From: Myoxocephalus aenaeus | Lineage: Eukaryota > Chordata > Actinopteri > Perciformes > Cottidae | NCBI GenBank assembly: GCA_038501785.1 | Contig: JBAMJR010000162.1 | Span: 1,812,501 to 1,876,500, forward strand | Length of the DNA stretch: 64,000 bases | Direction of reading: 5' to 3' | Shown here: positions 1 to 24,362 of the stretch, piece by piece | Position numbering within the stretch: the first letter of the stretch is position 1 | Layout: each line of letters begins with the position of its first letter | The notes under the pieces: model-generated | Seen by the model: the letters and a program-made list of their open reading frames with translations, nothing else | Database searches by the model: none | Told to the model about the DNA's origin: nothing | Program-made: the position numbers and the translations under genes

Positions 1-150
1 AAAATGAATTGTCTGGCTGAAACAAGAGAAACATAGCATTTCACTAGTGCAACATGTTGTCTGAATTTGTATTTAAAGCAAAGGCAGGAAAATATAAGAC
101 ATTGGTCAGTGCTTCCCCTGAATGTACCGCTCAACACATGACAGCCGTAC

Positions 151-2895
151 CTTTTTGTTCTCCTCGGTGAAGTCAAAAGGAGTATCTGAGTTGTTGTCAG
201 GAGTATCTCTGTGCTAAAAACAGAAATACCACAGTTTAAAAACAGTTAACATTGTTTTCATCAAAAGATATAATTATCAGTCATCTTCAAATAACATTTA
301 TCAGCCAGTTTATATGTATTCCTGTTAAAAAAAAAAAATACTTTTAACTGAATATTTTTTTTTAAATATTGTACATGATGCCTCAATCAATATTATGGAT
401 GTTGTGGTTTTTTTCGACCAGCAACCACCACTTTCATGTGAGTAACAGGCATATGTGTAGTATTTAATTGGATCTGATAAAATATGAATAACCCATCAGG
501 GCCACATGGGAAAACAGGTGCTGCTATCGGACCGTTGAAAAGACTCAACACAGATAACAATTATTTGGGCTTCTGCACACACTGCCCCCTTGTGAGCAGC
601 AAATATCCTTTGTGCAATTAGGAAAAAGAACAACTTGAAATGTAATGGAGATGGAAGTTAAAGTTGTCAAAAGACAGCATACCCAACTCTCAACGAGTTC
701 AAAGACAAGTCAGCCAAACTGACTTTTCTCCAATCACAGATTAAAAACATCTTTACCATCAAGGGACAATGAAACCATGGCATGTTTCCATTACATGACA
801 ATATCACATGTGATGTTTTTGTTGCACAGCATGTCTCCAGGCTCTAAGGGCAGCTACTGGGATAAATTAAGAGCTTTTGGATACTGACACCTTTGGGATT
901 ATTTCAGCAAAACTGGGAGCACAAACATTGCTGAAATCATGCATTGACCACATTTATACATTAGTTTTATTGGCTGAAACTTATACAAATAGTATGAACA
1001 CCTGTAAATAACAGGTAAATACAGTCTATAACTCAACTGACTTAAGTTTGTGGTTGTGAAAGATTTGTTTATATCAGTATTGTGTGTAGACTGGAGTAAA
1101 ACAGGCATTTCATGAAAAAAATATTATGTTAGGTGGGCAAATAAAACCTCAATGTCCAGAATGTGGAGCACAGAATGAAGACAATAATAGTTACGATTTG
1201 TTTACTACAATCTTCAATCTTAGTCCTGTATGCGTTTTCTTTACTCAGTTAAAATGCATAAACTTGTACAAAAAATGATTTTCAAACTTTAGATCAATGT
1301 TGCAACACAGTATATAAAAACATGCAACATATACCCCTCACTGAAAGGTCATACAAATAAAGACATTATGAACTGATGCTTTGTAATGGTGTACAACAGT
1401 ATGTGCATGTTCTCCATTACAACTAGACGCTGATCACACTGATACAAGGCCACAAAAGGTCAGCAATTTGGGCAATTGACTGATATTGATCTAGACAATA
1501 TTGCATATTCAGAATGTTCTGAGCACCAGAAAGAAAAACGTGGTTGTCCATTTTAACCAAGCTTAGGGGACCATTTATCTCACAGATTTGAGTGGGAGTC
1601 CGTTAGGTGCTGATTCAATTTAAAGCATTATCGCCCGTTAATTGTGAGGTGCTCAAAAAGCACTGAACAAATTATGCCTGCCACTACACTGGCTACTCAG
1701 TTTCCAACTTCTTCTGCACATTTCTTGACTTTGGCAAAGAAACTGTAACTCACCACAAAGATGCCACCAGCTCCAGCGCGTGCAGCAGACTGATGCAGAC
1801 TCCTGACCTGTCTGGCCTGCAAATGCAGAGACAAAGAAGTCAGATAAAACACCTCGTAGTGTGCAACTTCATACTTTACCATCCCAAGAGAGTCTTTTGA
1901 GAGGGCTTATCAGAGGGCAAAATGTACTACCCAAATGAGGGCTTCAGACTACCTGAAAGGACTTGAAAACTAAAAGTGACAAACTAGTGATGTTCTTATT
2001 GTCTACCACAGAGACAAAATAACTATAGACCTAAATATAACATAATTAGGCATACTTTTTATAGCTAGCATTTAATTGGCATGCTGTACATTTAAAAAAA
2101 AAAAATTAGTTCAATTAAAAAGATAAAAAGCTGACTGTTCTCATCATTGTATATCATTATTTAACTGTTAGAAACTTAAAACCTCACAACATGGGATACC
2201 TTCACATAAACATCGCTGGACCACTAATTTGTAAAAGGTACATGTCATTGACATTTACACATTTAAAGGATAGAAATACAGGCTGTAGTTTAAAATAGTT
2301 AGATACATATTGATTTACTCATTTGAATCTTGATAAGTCAATCATTAATAGACATTTAAGATGATCATACAATTATTTAAGGCTATTACCAGTTCATTAT
2401 GTCTAATTTCTATGAAGTCCACTGAAACCAAACAGTGAAAGAAAATCTATAACGCACAATGATTGAACCTACATTGTGGGGACTTGCATGTCGTCCCCAA
2501 TAGGAAGGAGAGTCCCCACAATGTGTGAAATAGCTAACGTCAACTACAATATCGAGCGAGTTACAGCTAACTTAGGTTACGTGTTTTGAACCGAACTACT
2601 TTTGATACGCAATAGCTCATGTCCAGGCAAACGTTTCCTTTGCATTGTTAAGTTTGTCAAACGATCACCTTGTAAACGCTTGACAGCAGTAAGCTAAATT
2701 AGCTCGCATGCTAGTGTTACCCCAACGTTACTTAAGGCTAGCTTAGCGGCCTCCGCTACTTGCCCTTGTGAGGAGTCATAGCATTTTTCTCCAAGTTGTC
2801 CAAAAGGACATTTACATTTTCACCCAGAGCCATAACGAATATCATAAACATACCGTCTGCGATACTGCAGAGCGAACTGCAGCAGAAAAAAACAT
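151..2895 (-). CDS. ndufv2: NADH:ubiquinone oxidoreductase core subunit V2 (complex I 24 kDa), 5' part
   Basis: Encodes the 2Fe-2S (N1a) subunit of the mitochondrial complex I NADH-dehydrogenase module, in the matrix arm. Three coding exons are seen: 2854-2895 (14 residues, MFFSAAVRSAVSQT), 1754-1816 (21) and 151-213 (21). All junctions are GT/AG and phase 0: donors gtatgt, gtgagt and gtacgg, acceptors tttgcag and ttttag. The exon breaks match those I know for human NDUFV2. The second exon has the presequence-to-mature junction (RSLHQSAARAGAGGIFV); the third begins HRDTPDNN and contains DTPFDFTEENKK, diagnostic of the family. The N-terminus is Arg/Ala/Ser-rich without acidic residues, as in a mitochondrial presequence. 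The start is the first ATG before the presequence; a downstream ATG at 2833 lies in the intron. The thioredoxin-like Fe-S domain and its cysteines are off the left edge, so their integrity cannot be judged. Start and identity are near certain. Confidence 0.95.
2471..2524. repeat. GTGGGGAC inverted repeat in ndufv2 intron 1
   Basis: Perfect 14-bp arms (acattgtggggact at 2471-2484 and agtccccacaatgt at 2511-2524) flank a 26-bp loop. Similar TGTGGGGAC/GTCCCCACA hairpins are scattered through teleost introns. It looks like a small mobile hairpin rather than a gene part. Confidence 0.5.
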
Positions 2896-2992
2896 CTTGG
2901 GGCTTGAAGTTTGGTCCCAGTGTGTTAGCAAATGGACGGGACAGCAGCGGCCGACATCAACACAAGCGTTTCTACGCTCGATTAAATGGGTC

Positions 2993-3020
2993 TGACGTGA
3001 GCCACTACGTCAGACGTCAG
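2993..3020. promoter_or_regulatory. Cluster of three CRE/ATF-like ACGT sites
   Basis: TGACGTGA at 2993-3000, TACGTCA at 3006-3012 and GACGTCA at 3013-3019 fall within 27 bp, about 100 bp upstream of the ndufv2 ATG. These resemble CREB/ATF half and near-full sites (consensus TGACGTCA). Many nuclear oxidative-phosphorylation genes use CREB-type sites; binding here is inferred only from the motif. Confidence 0.45.
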
Positions 3021-3197
3021 TCGCGAGGCAGCCAAATCGATCCCAGATTGAAATTTTAGATAAACGTCAAACGTTGCCAACAGCCATTTGGACATTTGTT
3101 ATGTAACCTAAATGGTGGTTCACGTTGCTTGCGAAGCAGCGTTTACCAGAGAATTAGATCATACGTGTTATTACATATTATAATAATGAAATGTGCA

Positions 3198-3201
<4 letters not shown>

Positions 3202-3269
<68 letters not shown>
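3202..3269. repeat. (TA)n microsatellite upstream of acss2-type gene
   Basis: About 34 uninterrupted TA units lie between the ndufv2 and acss2-type starts. The short open frames crossing it are artefacts of the dinucleotide repeat. Confidence 0.95.
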
Positions 3270-3272
<3 letters not shown>

Positions 3273-3434
3273 CAAATTGTTACACTTTTTAACACAAACA
3301 AATGCTCCAAAGTGCTTCTCGTAAAGTATAATATATTTTAGTTGATAAGATTGAGATGCTTATTCAAATTATTATTTCATTAATTTTGATCATGGTTCAC
3401 ATCGTTATGTGATAAATAGTGACAAGGCTCTCGA

Positions 3435-3460
3435 CCCCCCCCCCCCCCCCCCCCCCCCCC
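3435..3460. repeat. 26-base C homopolymer
   Basis: An uninterrupted run of C on the plus strand (G on the minus) sits about 350 bp upstream of the acss2-type start codon. Its exact length is likely to be uncertain in assembly. Confidence 0.9.
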
Positions 3461-3562
3461 TCCCACCCTGTCAAACCAAACCTCCTCATGCCTACATGAA
3501 TCCCCAGCATTCATCCCCCTGCTTGGAAAAATAATACCATCAACAGGCCAGAGGGGGCTTAT

Positions 3563-3604
3563 CCAATGAAAAAGTGGGAGTGCCGCACAATGCATGCCAA
3601 TTGG
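3563..3604 (+). promoter_or_regulatory. Two CCAAT boxes (NF-Y-like) upstream of acss2-type gene
   Basis: CCAAT occurs at 3563-3567 and again inside the palindrome CCAATTGG at 3597-3604, roughly 200-250 bp before the start codon. NF-Y sites beside SREBP sites are known in mammalian ACSS2 and other sterol-regulated promoters. I do not see a convincing sterol-response element here, so SREBP control is not claimed. Confidence 0.35.
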
Positions 3605-3710
3605 CTGCCCTGACCCTAAGCAGACTGAGTGAGCCTGCAGCTCAGGGATTAGAGGTGGGTCTCTATGCATGCTGAATTGTGTTGCTTCAGTACAAGAGGC
3701 CATGTAGCGT

Positions 3711-3810
3711 TCTTACTTTCCTCAGGAGGATCCAGACAGATCAACTGTGACTCCAGATTAACCCATATTCCGACTCACCCTCAGATGATATAGGCATCTG
3801 TCCTTCCACA
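3711..3810 (+). other. Possible 5'-UTR exon acceptor for acss2-type gene
   Basis: A pyrimidine-rich stretch ending ctcag at 3725 is followed by 85 bases leading to the ATG at 3811. This fits a spliced leader in which an upstream noncoding exon joins at 3726. A transcription start just upstream without splicing fits equally well. Confidence 0.35.
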
Positions 3811-17507
<13,697 letters not shown>

Positions 17508-18836
17508 ACAGACACCTCCTTCTCTCCTTCTTCTCTCCTTCTCTCCTTATGCTCTGCAGAAGCACACATGAAGACAAATCACAAACTGCTGGTTCTGGGT
17601 CAGCATCTGTGCTCTTGTTGGAACTGCATGAAGGGGCTGGGATCAGAAATGTAAACCACTGATACTGTGACGTTTAAAATAGTTTATTTAGGTGGAGAAA
17701 AGAAAGTAGAACACAATTGATTTCAATCAAATGTCAGTGGTTGCTTTACATGCTGACATATGGGGCTTTCGTTGCCTTGCGTTTGGGCCAAAATGTCAAA
17801 CAAACTAGTCTCAGAATTGCTTTTAGCTCCATGTGTCATGTTGTTGGAGGAGGAAGTTAACGTTCTCTTTGTTAAATTTTTAAATAGAAAAGTCAGCTGT
17901 CCACAGCTTGTTTTCGACTAACGCCGGATGTATATTTTCAATCTGTGATACATTTCTATAAACTGAGAATTAAGTGTTGTATCTGTTACTGTTGCCTTTG
18001 TCCATTTCCTTTCAAGCTCAGCAGATTGGCCCCCTCATGTGGCAGGAATCGCCCTCTACAGATACTGTCTGATGGTTTGCTGTAAAAGGCCCTTAATGCT
18101 CTTCTGCCTGCTGTCTTTTAATGATGCCCAGAGCGCACACAGGGCTTTGAGTGCAGTATGGAGCTGTGGTTGTGGCAAAGATTGAGGGATGCAGAGAAGA
18201 AGAGAACAGAGGGTTGTTGTATCTGAAGTGCACTGGATTCTTTTGAAATTACAAGCATCAGTCAGTGGTTTTACAAGGGGAGATTGCAGCAGGTTGTTAT
18301 GAAAGTGGCTCAGAGGACTGCTCTCTTATTTTACTGTAAATGTTGGGTCGGGTCCAGTCTGTTCTGTGTCTCCTCTGCACCACTAAACATAACATGCATG
18401 CAGCAATATACTGTATGTTTGTTTAGGTGGGGAGGACGAGGAGGAAGAAGAGCCCAGAAACACAACAATGGGTAATATTACATCATCACCCCCAGCAGCC
18501 GGGGAGGGGTTACCATGGGAACCTCTTAATTCTCCCCTGCCAACCCTTCTTCTGCCTTTGACCACGACAGCAGTCTGCAGATGTTTTATAACTTTACGAC
18601 GCTGACTTCCTGGTCTCGCTCACACGCACACACACATACATTTACTGCATCTCTTGATCTTCTCTTATGTTATTAAAATCAACACTTTTTTTCTTCTTAA
18701 ATCAGTCATGCATAACGTTTCTGTTGGCAGATTTTTTTGATTCAACTTTGTGGTAATTTAAGATATTTTGGCCACCACACACACATGAAAACGTCCAATC
18801 CAAATCTATATTCTCCACCAACCCCACAAAAATAAA
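17508..18836 (+). other. Presumed acss2 3'-UTR and downstream sequence
   Basis: Follows the TGA at 17505-17507. The first canonical AATAAA I find downstream on the plus strand is at 18831-18836, giving an upper bound of about 1.3 kb of 3'-UTR. A non-canonical signal nearer the stop cannot be excluded. Confidence 0.35.
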
Positions 18837-20043
18837 CTGTAATAGAAATAACCACATTATTAAGGGAACTTATCAAAAAACAAAGACGCACAAACGTGCA
18901 CACAGCGTTCTAGTCTGAGAGACCAACAAGCTTTCACACGTCTAGTCAACACCTCCACAAAACACCCCATGCATCGTTCTTTCAAAACTAAAGGGAAGAT
19001 AAACCGCGATACCCTAAAAATAAGGAATACATCTATACAAATCTAATTTTGGAGTAAAACATCAACTGATATATGTTCGTCCTTGCAACTAAAATGTTTC
19101 CAAAATAATGGAAGAAGAAATGCCCCAAAATCTTCATGTACAAATACTCAAATCCTCCAGTTTTGCTTCTCACAACTGGTAAACTGATCAGAGAAATAAC
19201 TGAACCATTTACTTCCACAATAGATTTGCAACTACCTTTGTTATATGGTGTTTAAAATATATATCGTTTTTTCCCTCAATATTTCCCCCAACCATTTTAT
19301 ACCATTACAGATGGATCGATCGACCTTTACGATGCCAGAGCAGTTTATCAATAATTCACTGTGTGCCATAATGTCTTCTTCGTTGGTTGTTTGGAGTCTG
19401 GTGTGCTGCTGCTTGTCGATATCCAGCTGACCGTCGCTCTGTCAGCAGTGACCAGCTCTCTCCTTCCAGCCATCAATGCTTAGAAGTCAGAGTTTGTGAA
19501 ACTCAATCTCCTTAATTCTGTTACAAACACAAAACCTCTGCGTGTGTTGAACTGATACCTGAGGCTGATATTTGATTGTAAAAAATGAAACAAAAGGCGA
19601 TCAGATATCTGTGCTGTTCACATTTGACAATTTACAGTTTTGTTGATAAGACCGTTATCCTGGAATTTATTAATATTTGGCAACATTTATTTATTTAGAT
19701 TTTTAGTCTTGTTTTTTATTCATTTTTTGTACATCTCAAGGGCCTGCCAGTTCTTCTAAACATTTTATAGTTATTTTTTTTTAGAGCCACAATATTAATT
19801 TAATTGTTTTGCCAGCAGTGAGCAGTTAATTTCATTTGAATGTTTCCAGTGTGAACATACTACATACTCAAACTACAAACAATTTCAACTGAACATGTTT
19901 CTATACTAATATGGAAGGAAAAACAGAACATTGTGTGCGTGATGCATTATAACTCCTCTCCAACCTTCCTCAACCGCAAGCTGCCCGAGGATTACGGCCC
20001 AAAATCCTTCGCCATTGTTTCTGATGTGGCATCCCACCGGCTC

Positions 20044-20116
<73 letters not shown>

Positions 20117-20118
20117 GA
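20044..20118. repeat. (GA)n then (GACA)n microsatellite
   Basis: About 12 GA units pass directly into about 12 GACA units and back to GA. GACA tetranucleotides are common in fish genomes and often abundant on sex chromosomes, but one array carries no such implication. Confidence 0.95.
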
Positions 20119-20933
20119 GGGAGACTTACAGCCTCAGATGTTGTGGGACCCACAGGTTTCCCGGCTTTACATCCCGTTCTGTGTGTAGGGAAAGCCCCGC
20201 TGTGAGTGAGCTCTGTATGTGTGTGAGAGAGACCGGGCACGTCCAAAGCAAATTACACAAACAAAAGAGGAATCAAGGAGGCACCAGATGAATGGCGTCT
20301 TTTTGTTTCTACTTTTCAAAAGACAGACAGATGGTCTAACTGAACTTGAAGCCCACTGGACATTTTGTTATTTTGAAATGGTACTGTACGTTGAAGAGGA
20401 GGGCTTCTGGGTAACCTGGCAGAGGTCAATCACAGGTCAACAATTAGCGAAGAAAATTGAAGCTTGTATACGAATAATAATTTATCTTGTATTTGAAAAT
20501 TTGCATTTCCATTTGGGAAAACTCAATGATATGCCATGTTATCAACCACATTTCAAAAGGAAATTGTTATTTTTAATCCACTACATTAATTTGGCTTGGT
20601 TACAAGTTACTACAGATTCTGATTTCTGAATTGTGAATAATTTCTGGCTAGCCCCGTGTCACATTTCAGATGTATACGAATAGTTAGCAGTGCACCAAAG
20701 AGACATGTTCCCAGTAAAGGGGGATCTCCACCGGCCGCTAGTTCCGCAGTAGATGTTTCAGAAATGTTGCCAAACAAAGTATTGAAGCATGAAAGTACAC
20801 TTGACTCATTTACTCCGTCTCTCTACGCTTCGTAACATTAGTAGTCCACAGCTCGTTTTAGTTGTTACTGCAAAACCTCACCTCAGTGAGTCTGTGACTT
20901 ATCGTGAAAGGCAGTGGTACAAATACTACTACT

Positions 20934-20960
20934 ATAATAATAATAATAATAATAATAATA
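20934..20960. repeat. (AAT)n microsatellite
   Basis: Nine ATA/AAT triplets preceded by a few ACT triplets, in the acss2-mtcl1 interval. Confidence 0.85.
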
Positions 20961-23106
20961 CTCTGACCTTCCTGCTACGTTGATTTGAATGGGCATGTCT
21001 GTTCTACCCCTATTTTATTTCTGTGTTGTGCACTTTTACTTTCCTTCCTCTTTAATCATCACACGACCGAATTGAATTGCTGAACATATTGTTTGAGCGA
21101 CGGTCCTGCTGCTTTAGTTCAGGGTTCAAACGTCCGTCACACTCGTCAGCACAATGGGACTGTCTGTTTACTCACACAATAGTGCATCTCTTGTGGAGTT
21201 CAAATCCACAACAAAAAACCCTACAACTTGACACCCAGCCTCTGCCTCGCTGTTTCCCCAGCATGAAGGCCCTGGTAGCGGCGGTGCTCACATGAATAAT
21301 GATGGAACAAAAAGTGAGGAGAAGTGAAGGGCCTCCAGGCAAAGCTCTCACTCAATATGAACTCTCCTGTCCTGATCGAGCGTGGGGCTTTTTGTATCGT
21401 TGGCATGACAACCTCTCAGCTAATGGCACAGCCATGCCCATTGTGTCGCTCATTGTCTGTTTGAGGGTCTCACACACAGCTGCAGACATGCACAATTTAG
21501 GAGTCCAAATTTTGACAGCACGCTGAACGAGACAGCGTGGAGCCTCATAAACGTTAATTCTGTCAGCATGACACATGGAGAACGAGGACAGTTCAGTCAA
21601 ATTGATTTCATTGTGTCTTTATGTATTCATGCCGTCAGATTGTACATTATGTGATTTAACTGTCTGGACAACAGGTTTCCTCTTTAACACATTTGAACAG
21701 TGAAAGATTTCATTCACTATTCAGAGAGGATTAATGTGCTCTTGATATTTTAGTTCATTTTCAAGTACGGTATACTTTATAAAGGGTTTCAAAATTGTTA
21801 AAAGTAACAATTCAACTGCTTATAAAAACACTTCTGCCTAAACAGTCTCATGCTCGCTTTGGTCCAAAGTGTTTTTAAATAGGAAGGTTTTAGCAAAGAT
21901 GCATGCGTTTGTGAAGTAGTGAGCATACGACTCACTAAATGAGACTTTGATTATGCTGCACAAAACAAACAGATTGTAAACGGATGTTTTGATATAGTTT
22001 TGCTGTTATTAATTCATCAAGAATTTTCTCTGTTTTTGATTCTTCGTTCACCATGACATACGAGAAAAACTGTTTATGGGTGAAATATTACTAAAAGGGA
22101 GAGAGTATCAATTCTCTGTGAAAGACAGACTTTTGTTTTTTGCTCTAAAGTCATAATTTCAGTGTTAACTTCCGACCAAATATTTTGGAGTCAGGAACGC
22201 AAAGTCCTCATATGACTTGATAGGACACTCTTCTATGCTGTGGTTTCACTCTGTGATTAGTTAAATAAACGGGGTGAATTTTTACATAGAAAAAGAGCTT
22301 TCTGCTGCTTTTGAACAAACAAATATATAAAAGAAACACATCTGTCTCCCTCTACAGTGACCGTAGATTATTTTGACAGCCACTGGACTTCAACCCTGCA
22401 CATCGATCCCCAGTGTTCAGATTCAACTGTCAGATGAGCCGTCAGACGGCAGCTGCAAAATCCACTAAACAAGAGGCTCGTCTCATCTGTTTAGTCAAAC
22501 ACACAAAGATTTGGGAACACGAGAGGAAACTGCTCGAAACAATCTGACAGAGACGGCAAGACAGCCGCCGCTGCCTTCTTCATCGCAGAGAAAAACTTGG
22601 GCCCTGTAAAATAAAATATTTTTCAATCACAGTCAAATGTTCAAAAGCAGTTTTTCAGAAGTCAAACACTCACAGTTTAACTCAGTATACTTTGAAAAAC
22701 ACCCAGTTTTGGCCAGAAATTAGATTTAGTTTGCATCAAGCGTCTGGAAATGTATTCACAGATCTGCAGTTTTTGGATGTCAAACTGTTGGCTCTGCACG
22801 ACTCAACGCAGTAAAGACAATGCATTGACCTGTTCGAACGTTTTTACAGGTCTGACACAGGTCTGTTGCATGAGACAATGTGACCTTGTTTTGTGTCCTG
22901 TCAAAGACAATAATCATCTTGGCTCAGCAGATCAATGAATGTCCTGACAAACATCCAGTAGCCTCTCTGATGCATCATTTATTTTTCTTATCAGTTAATT
23001 GGATCAAGTGACTTTGTCAAGTAGTTTGTGTCAACTGTGAGGTGATCAGACATCGGACAATAATCACAAACCTAATCCTATTTTTATTCCACTATGCAAC
23101 AATTAA

Positions 23107-23250
23107 GCAATAAGGTACGAGAGGCAGTACTGTGTCGTGCAATAATGTACTGTTCAAGGGAGTTGTTAGGCCCGACGCGCAGCGGAGGGCCGGCAAACCC
23201 TTGAACTGTACATTATTGTAGACACAGTACTGCCTCGAGTACCTTATTGC
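23107..23250. repeat. 144-bp near-perfect palindrome, copy 1
   Basis: Left arm gcaataaggtac...actgtgtc pairs with right arm gacacagt...gtaccttattgc; inner arms extend to ttcaaggg/cccttgaa, leaving a GC-rich loop of about 37 bp. In this copy the left arm reads gtacgagagg, where the right arm complement predicts gtactcgagg, so one arm has diverged. Confidence 0.85.
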
Positions 23251-24025
23251 TTTTATAATACGGGTACCTGCGACTTTATAAATGTAATAGTAAGCTGCCT
23301 TTCAGCACAAAATAGTTGTAGCCGGCAAAACGTTGTGTATCGCATTTCAGCGACAGAGAAAATAGTCCCGGGACGCACGGGACGCACATACGGGACTATA
23401 AAACGGACAGCCTGACCAGGCCGGTTGAAAGCAGGGTGGAGGATGACGCTCAGCCACCGATGTAAAGAAGTGCTCTCGCTGCTTCTGTCCGTCTTTTATC
23501 CGTCATTCTTCTCCTCCATGATGTTTAGAGAACTTGCCTCGCGTCGGGAAATTACCAACGTAATTATGTCTCACTGGAAATTATCACGATTTTGTGATCA
23601 AACCCTTTTCATTCCTCATCTTTAGGTTAGGGAGGAAGTGACGTGTGTGTTGTCGTTCGTTATGCTAGTGTGGGGGACGCTACGTGAGCTTGTTAGCTGT
23701 TCCGTTTGAGCTTACTGTCAGCGAAGAGCCCCGTTGCAATACTGTGAACACTCAAGCAATAAACCTGCAAGTTAAGGAAACCAACGTCTGCGAGTCGTTA
23801 CTGCGGACGTGACAATATCAAAGTTTACATGAAACATGTTTGGTAACTGTCAAGCTTGAAATGACAACTAACGGTCGCGCAATTTAAATCTACCTGTTAT
23901 TTTAAGTGCGCACTGATATGGAACGCTCTAAATGTAAACAGGCTGTACAGTACTTTATGGCTGAATAAAATACACCCCGTGACTCACTCTCAACCAATCA
24001 GAATGCTTGATTTGATTATAATTAA

Positions 24026-24169
24026 GCAATAAGGTACTCGAGGCAGTACTGTGTCGTGCAATAATGTACTGTTCAAGGGAGTTGTTAGGCCCGACGCGCA
24101 GTGGAGGGCCGGCAAACCCTTGAACTGTACATTATTGTAGACACAGTACTGCCTCGAGTACCTTATTGC
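24026..24169. repeat. 144-bp near-perfect palindrome, copy 2
   Basis: Outer arms 24026-24055 and 24140-24169 are perfectly complementary over 30 bp. The inner arms continue for about 22 bp with two mismatches, around a loop containing ggcccgacgcgc and gagggccggc. Arms this well matched suggest recent origin or correction between arms. Confidence 0.88.
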
Positions 24170-24329
24170 TTTTATAATACGGGTACCTGCGACTTTATAA
24201 ATAGTAATGTAAGCTGCCTTTCAGCACAAAATAGTTGTAGCCGGCAAAACGTTGTGTATCGCATTTCAGCGACAGAGAAAATAGTCCCGGGACGCACGGG
24301 ACGCACGTACGGGACTATAAAACGGACAG

Positions 24330-24362
24330 CCTGGTCAGTAAATCACTGATTTACTGACCAGG
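24330..24362. repeat. 33-bp palindrome present only in the second tandem unit
   Basis: cctggtcagtaaatca (24330-24345), one spacer base, then its exact reverse complement (24347-24362). Copy 1 has only cctgaccagg at the matching place, so copy 2 carries a 23-base palindromic insertion. Confidence 0.9.

Larger units (their letters stand above)
2896..3810. promoter_or_regulatory. Divergent ndufv2 / acss2-type intergenic promoter region
   Basis: This 915-bp interval separates the ndufv2 start codon (minus) from the acss2-type start codon (plus). The ndufv2-proximal part (2900-3060) is relatively CpG-rich and holds three ACGT-core sites. The middle holds a (TA)n run and a 26-base C run. The acss2-proximal part has two CCAAT boxes and a possible leader-exon acceptor. 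No coding exon is seen. Transcription start sites cannot be placed from sequence alone, and whether the promoter truly works in both directions is inference. Confidence 0.5.

Noticed and set aside
2831..2833. Alternative ndufv2 start MALGENVNVLLDN on the minus strand
   Set aside because: It lies after a clean gtatgt donor and gives no NDUFV2 similarity, while the ATG at 2893-2895 gives the expected presequence and phase.
3096..3341. 81-codon frame with poly-Ile-Tyr
   Set aside because: Product of the (TA)n microsatellite.
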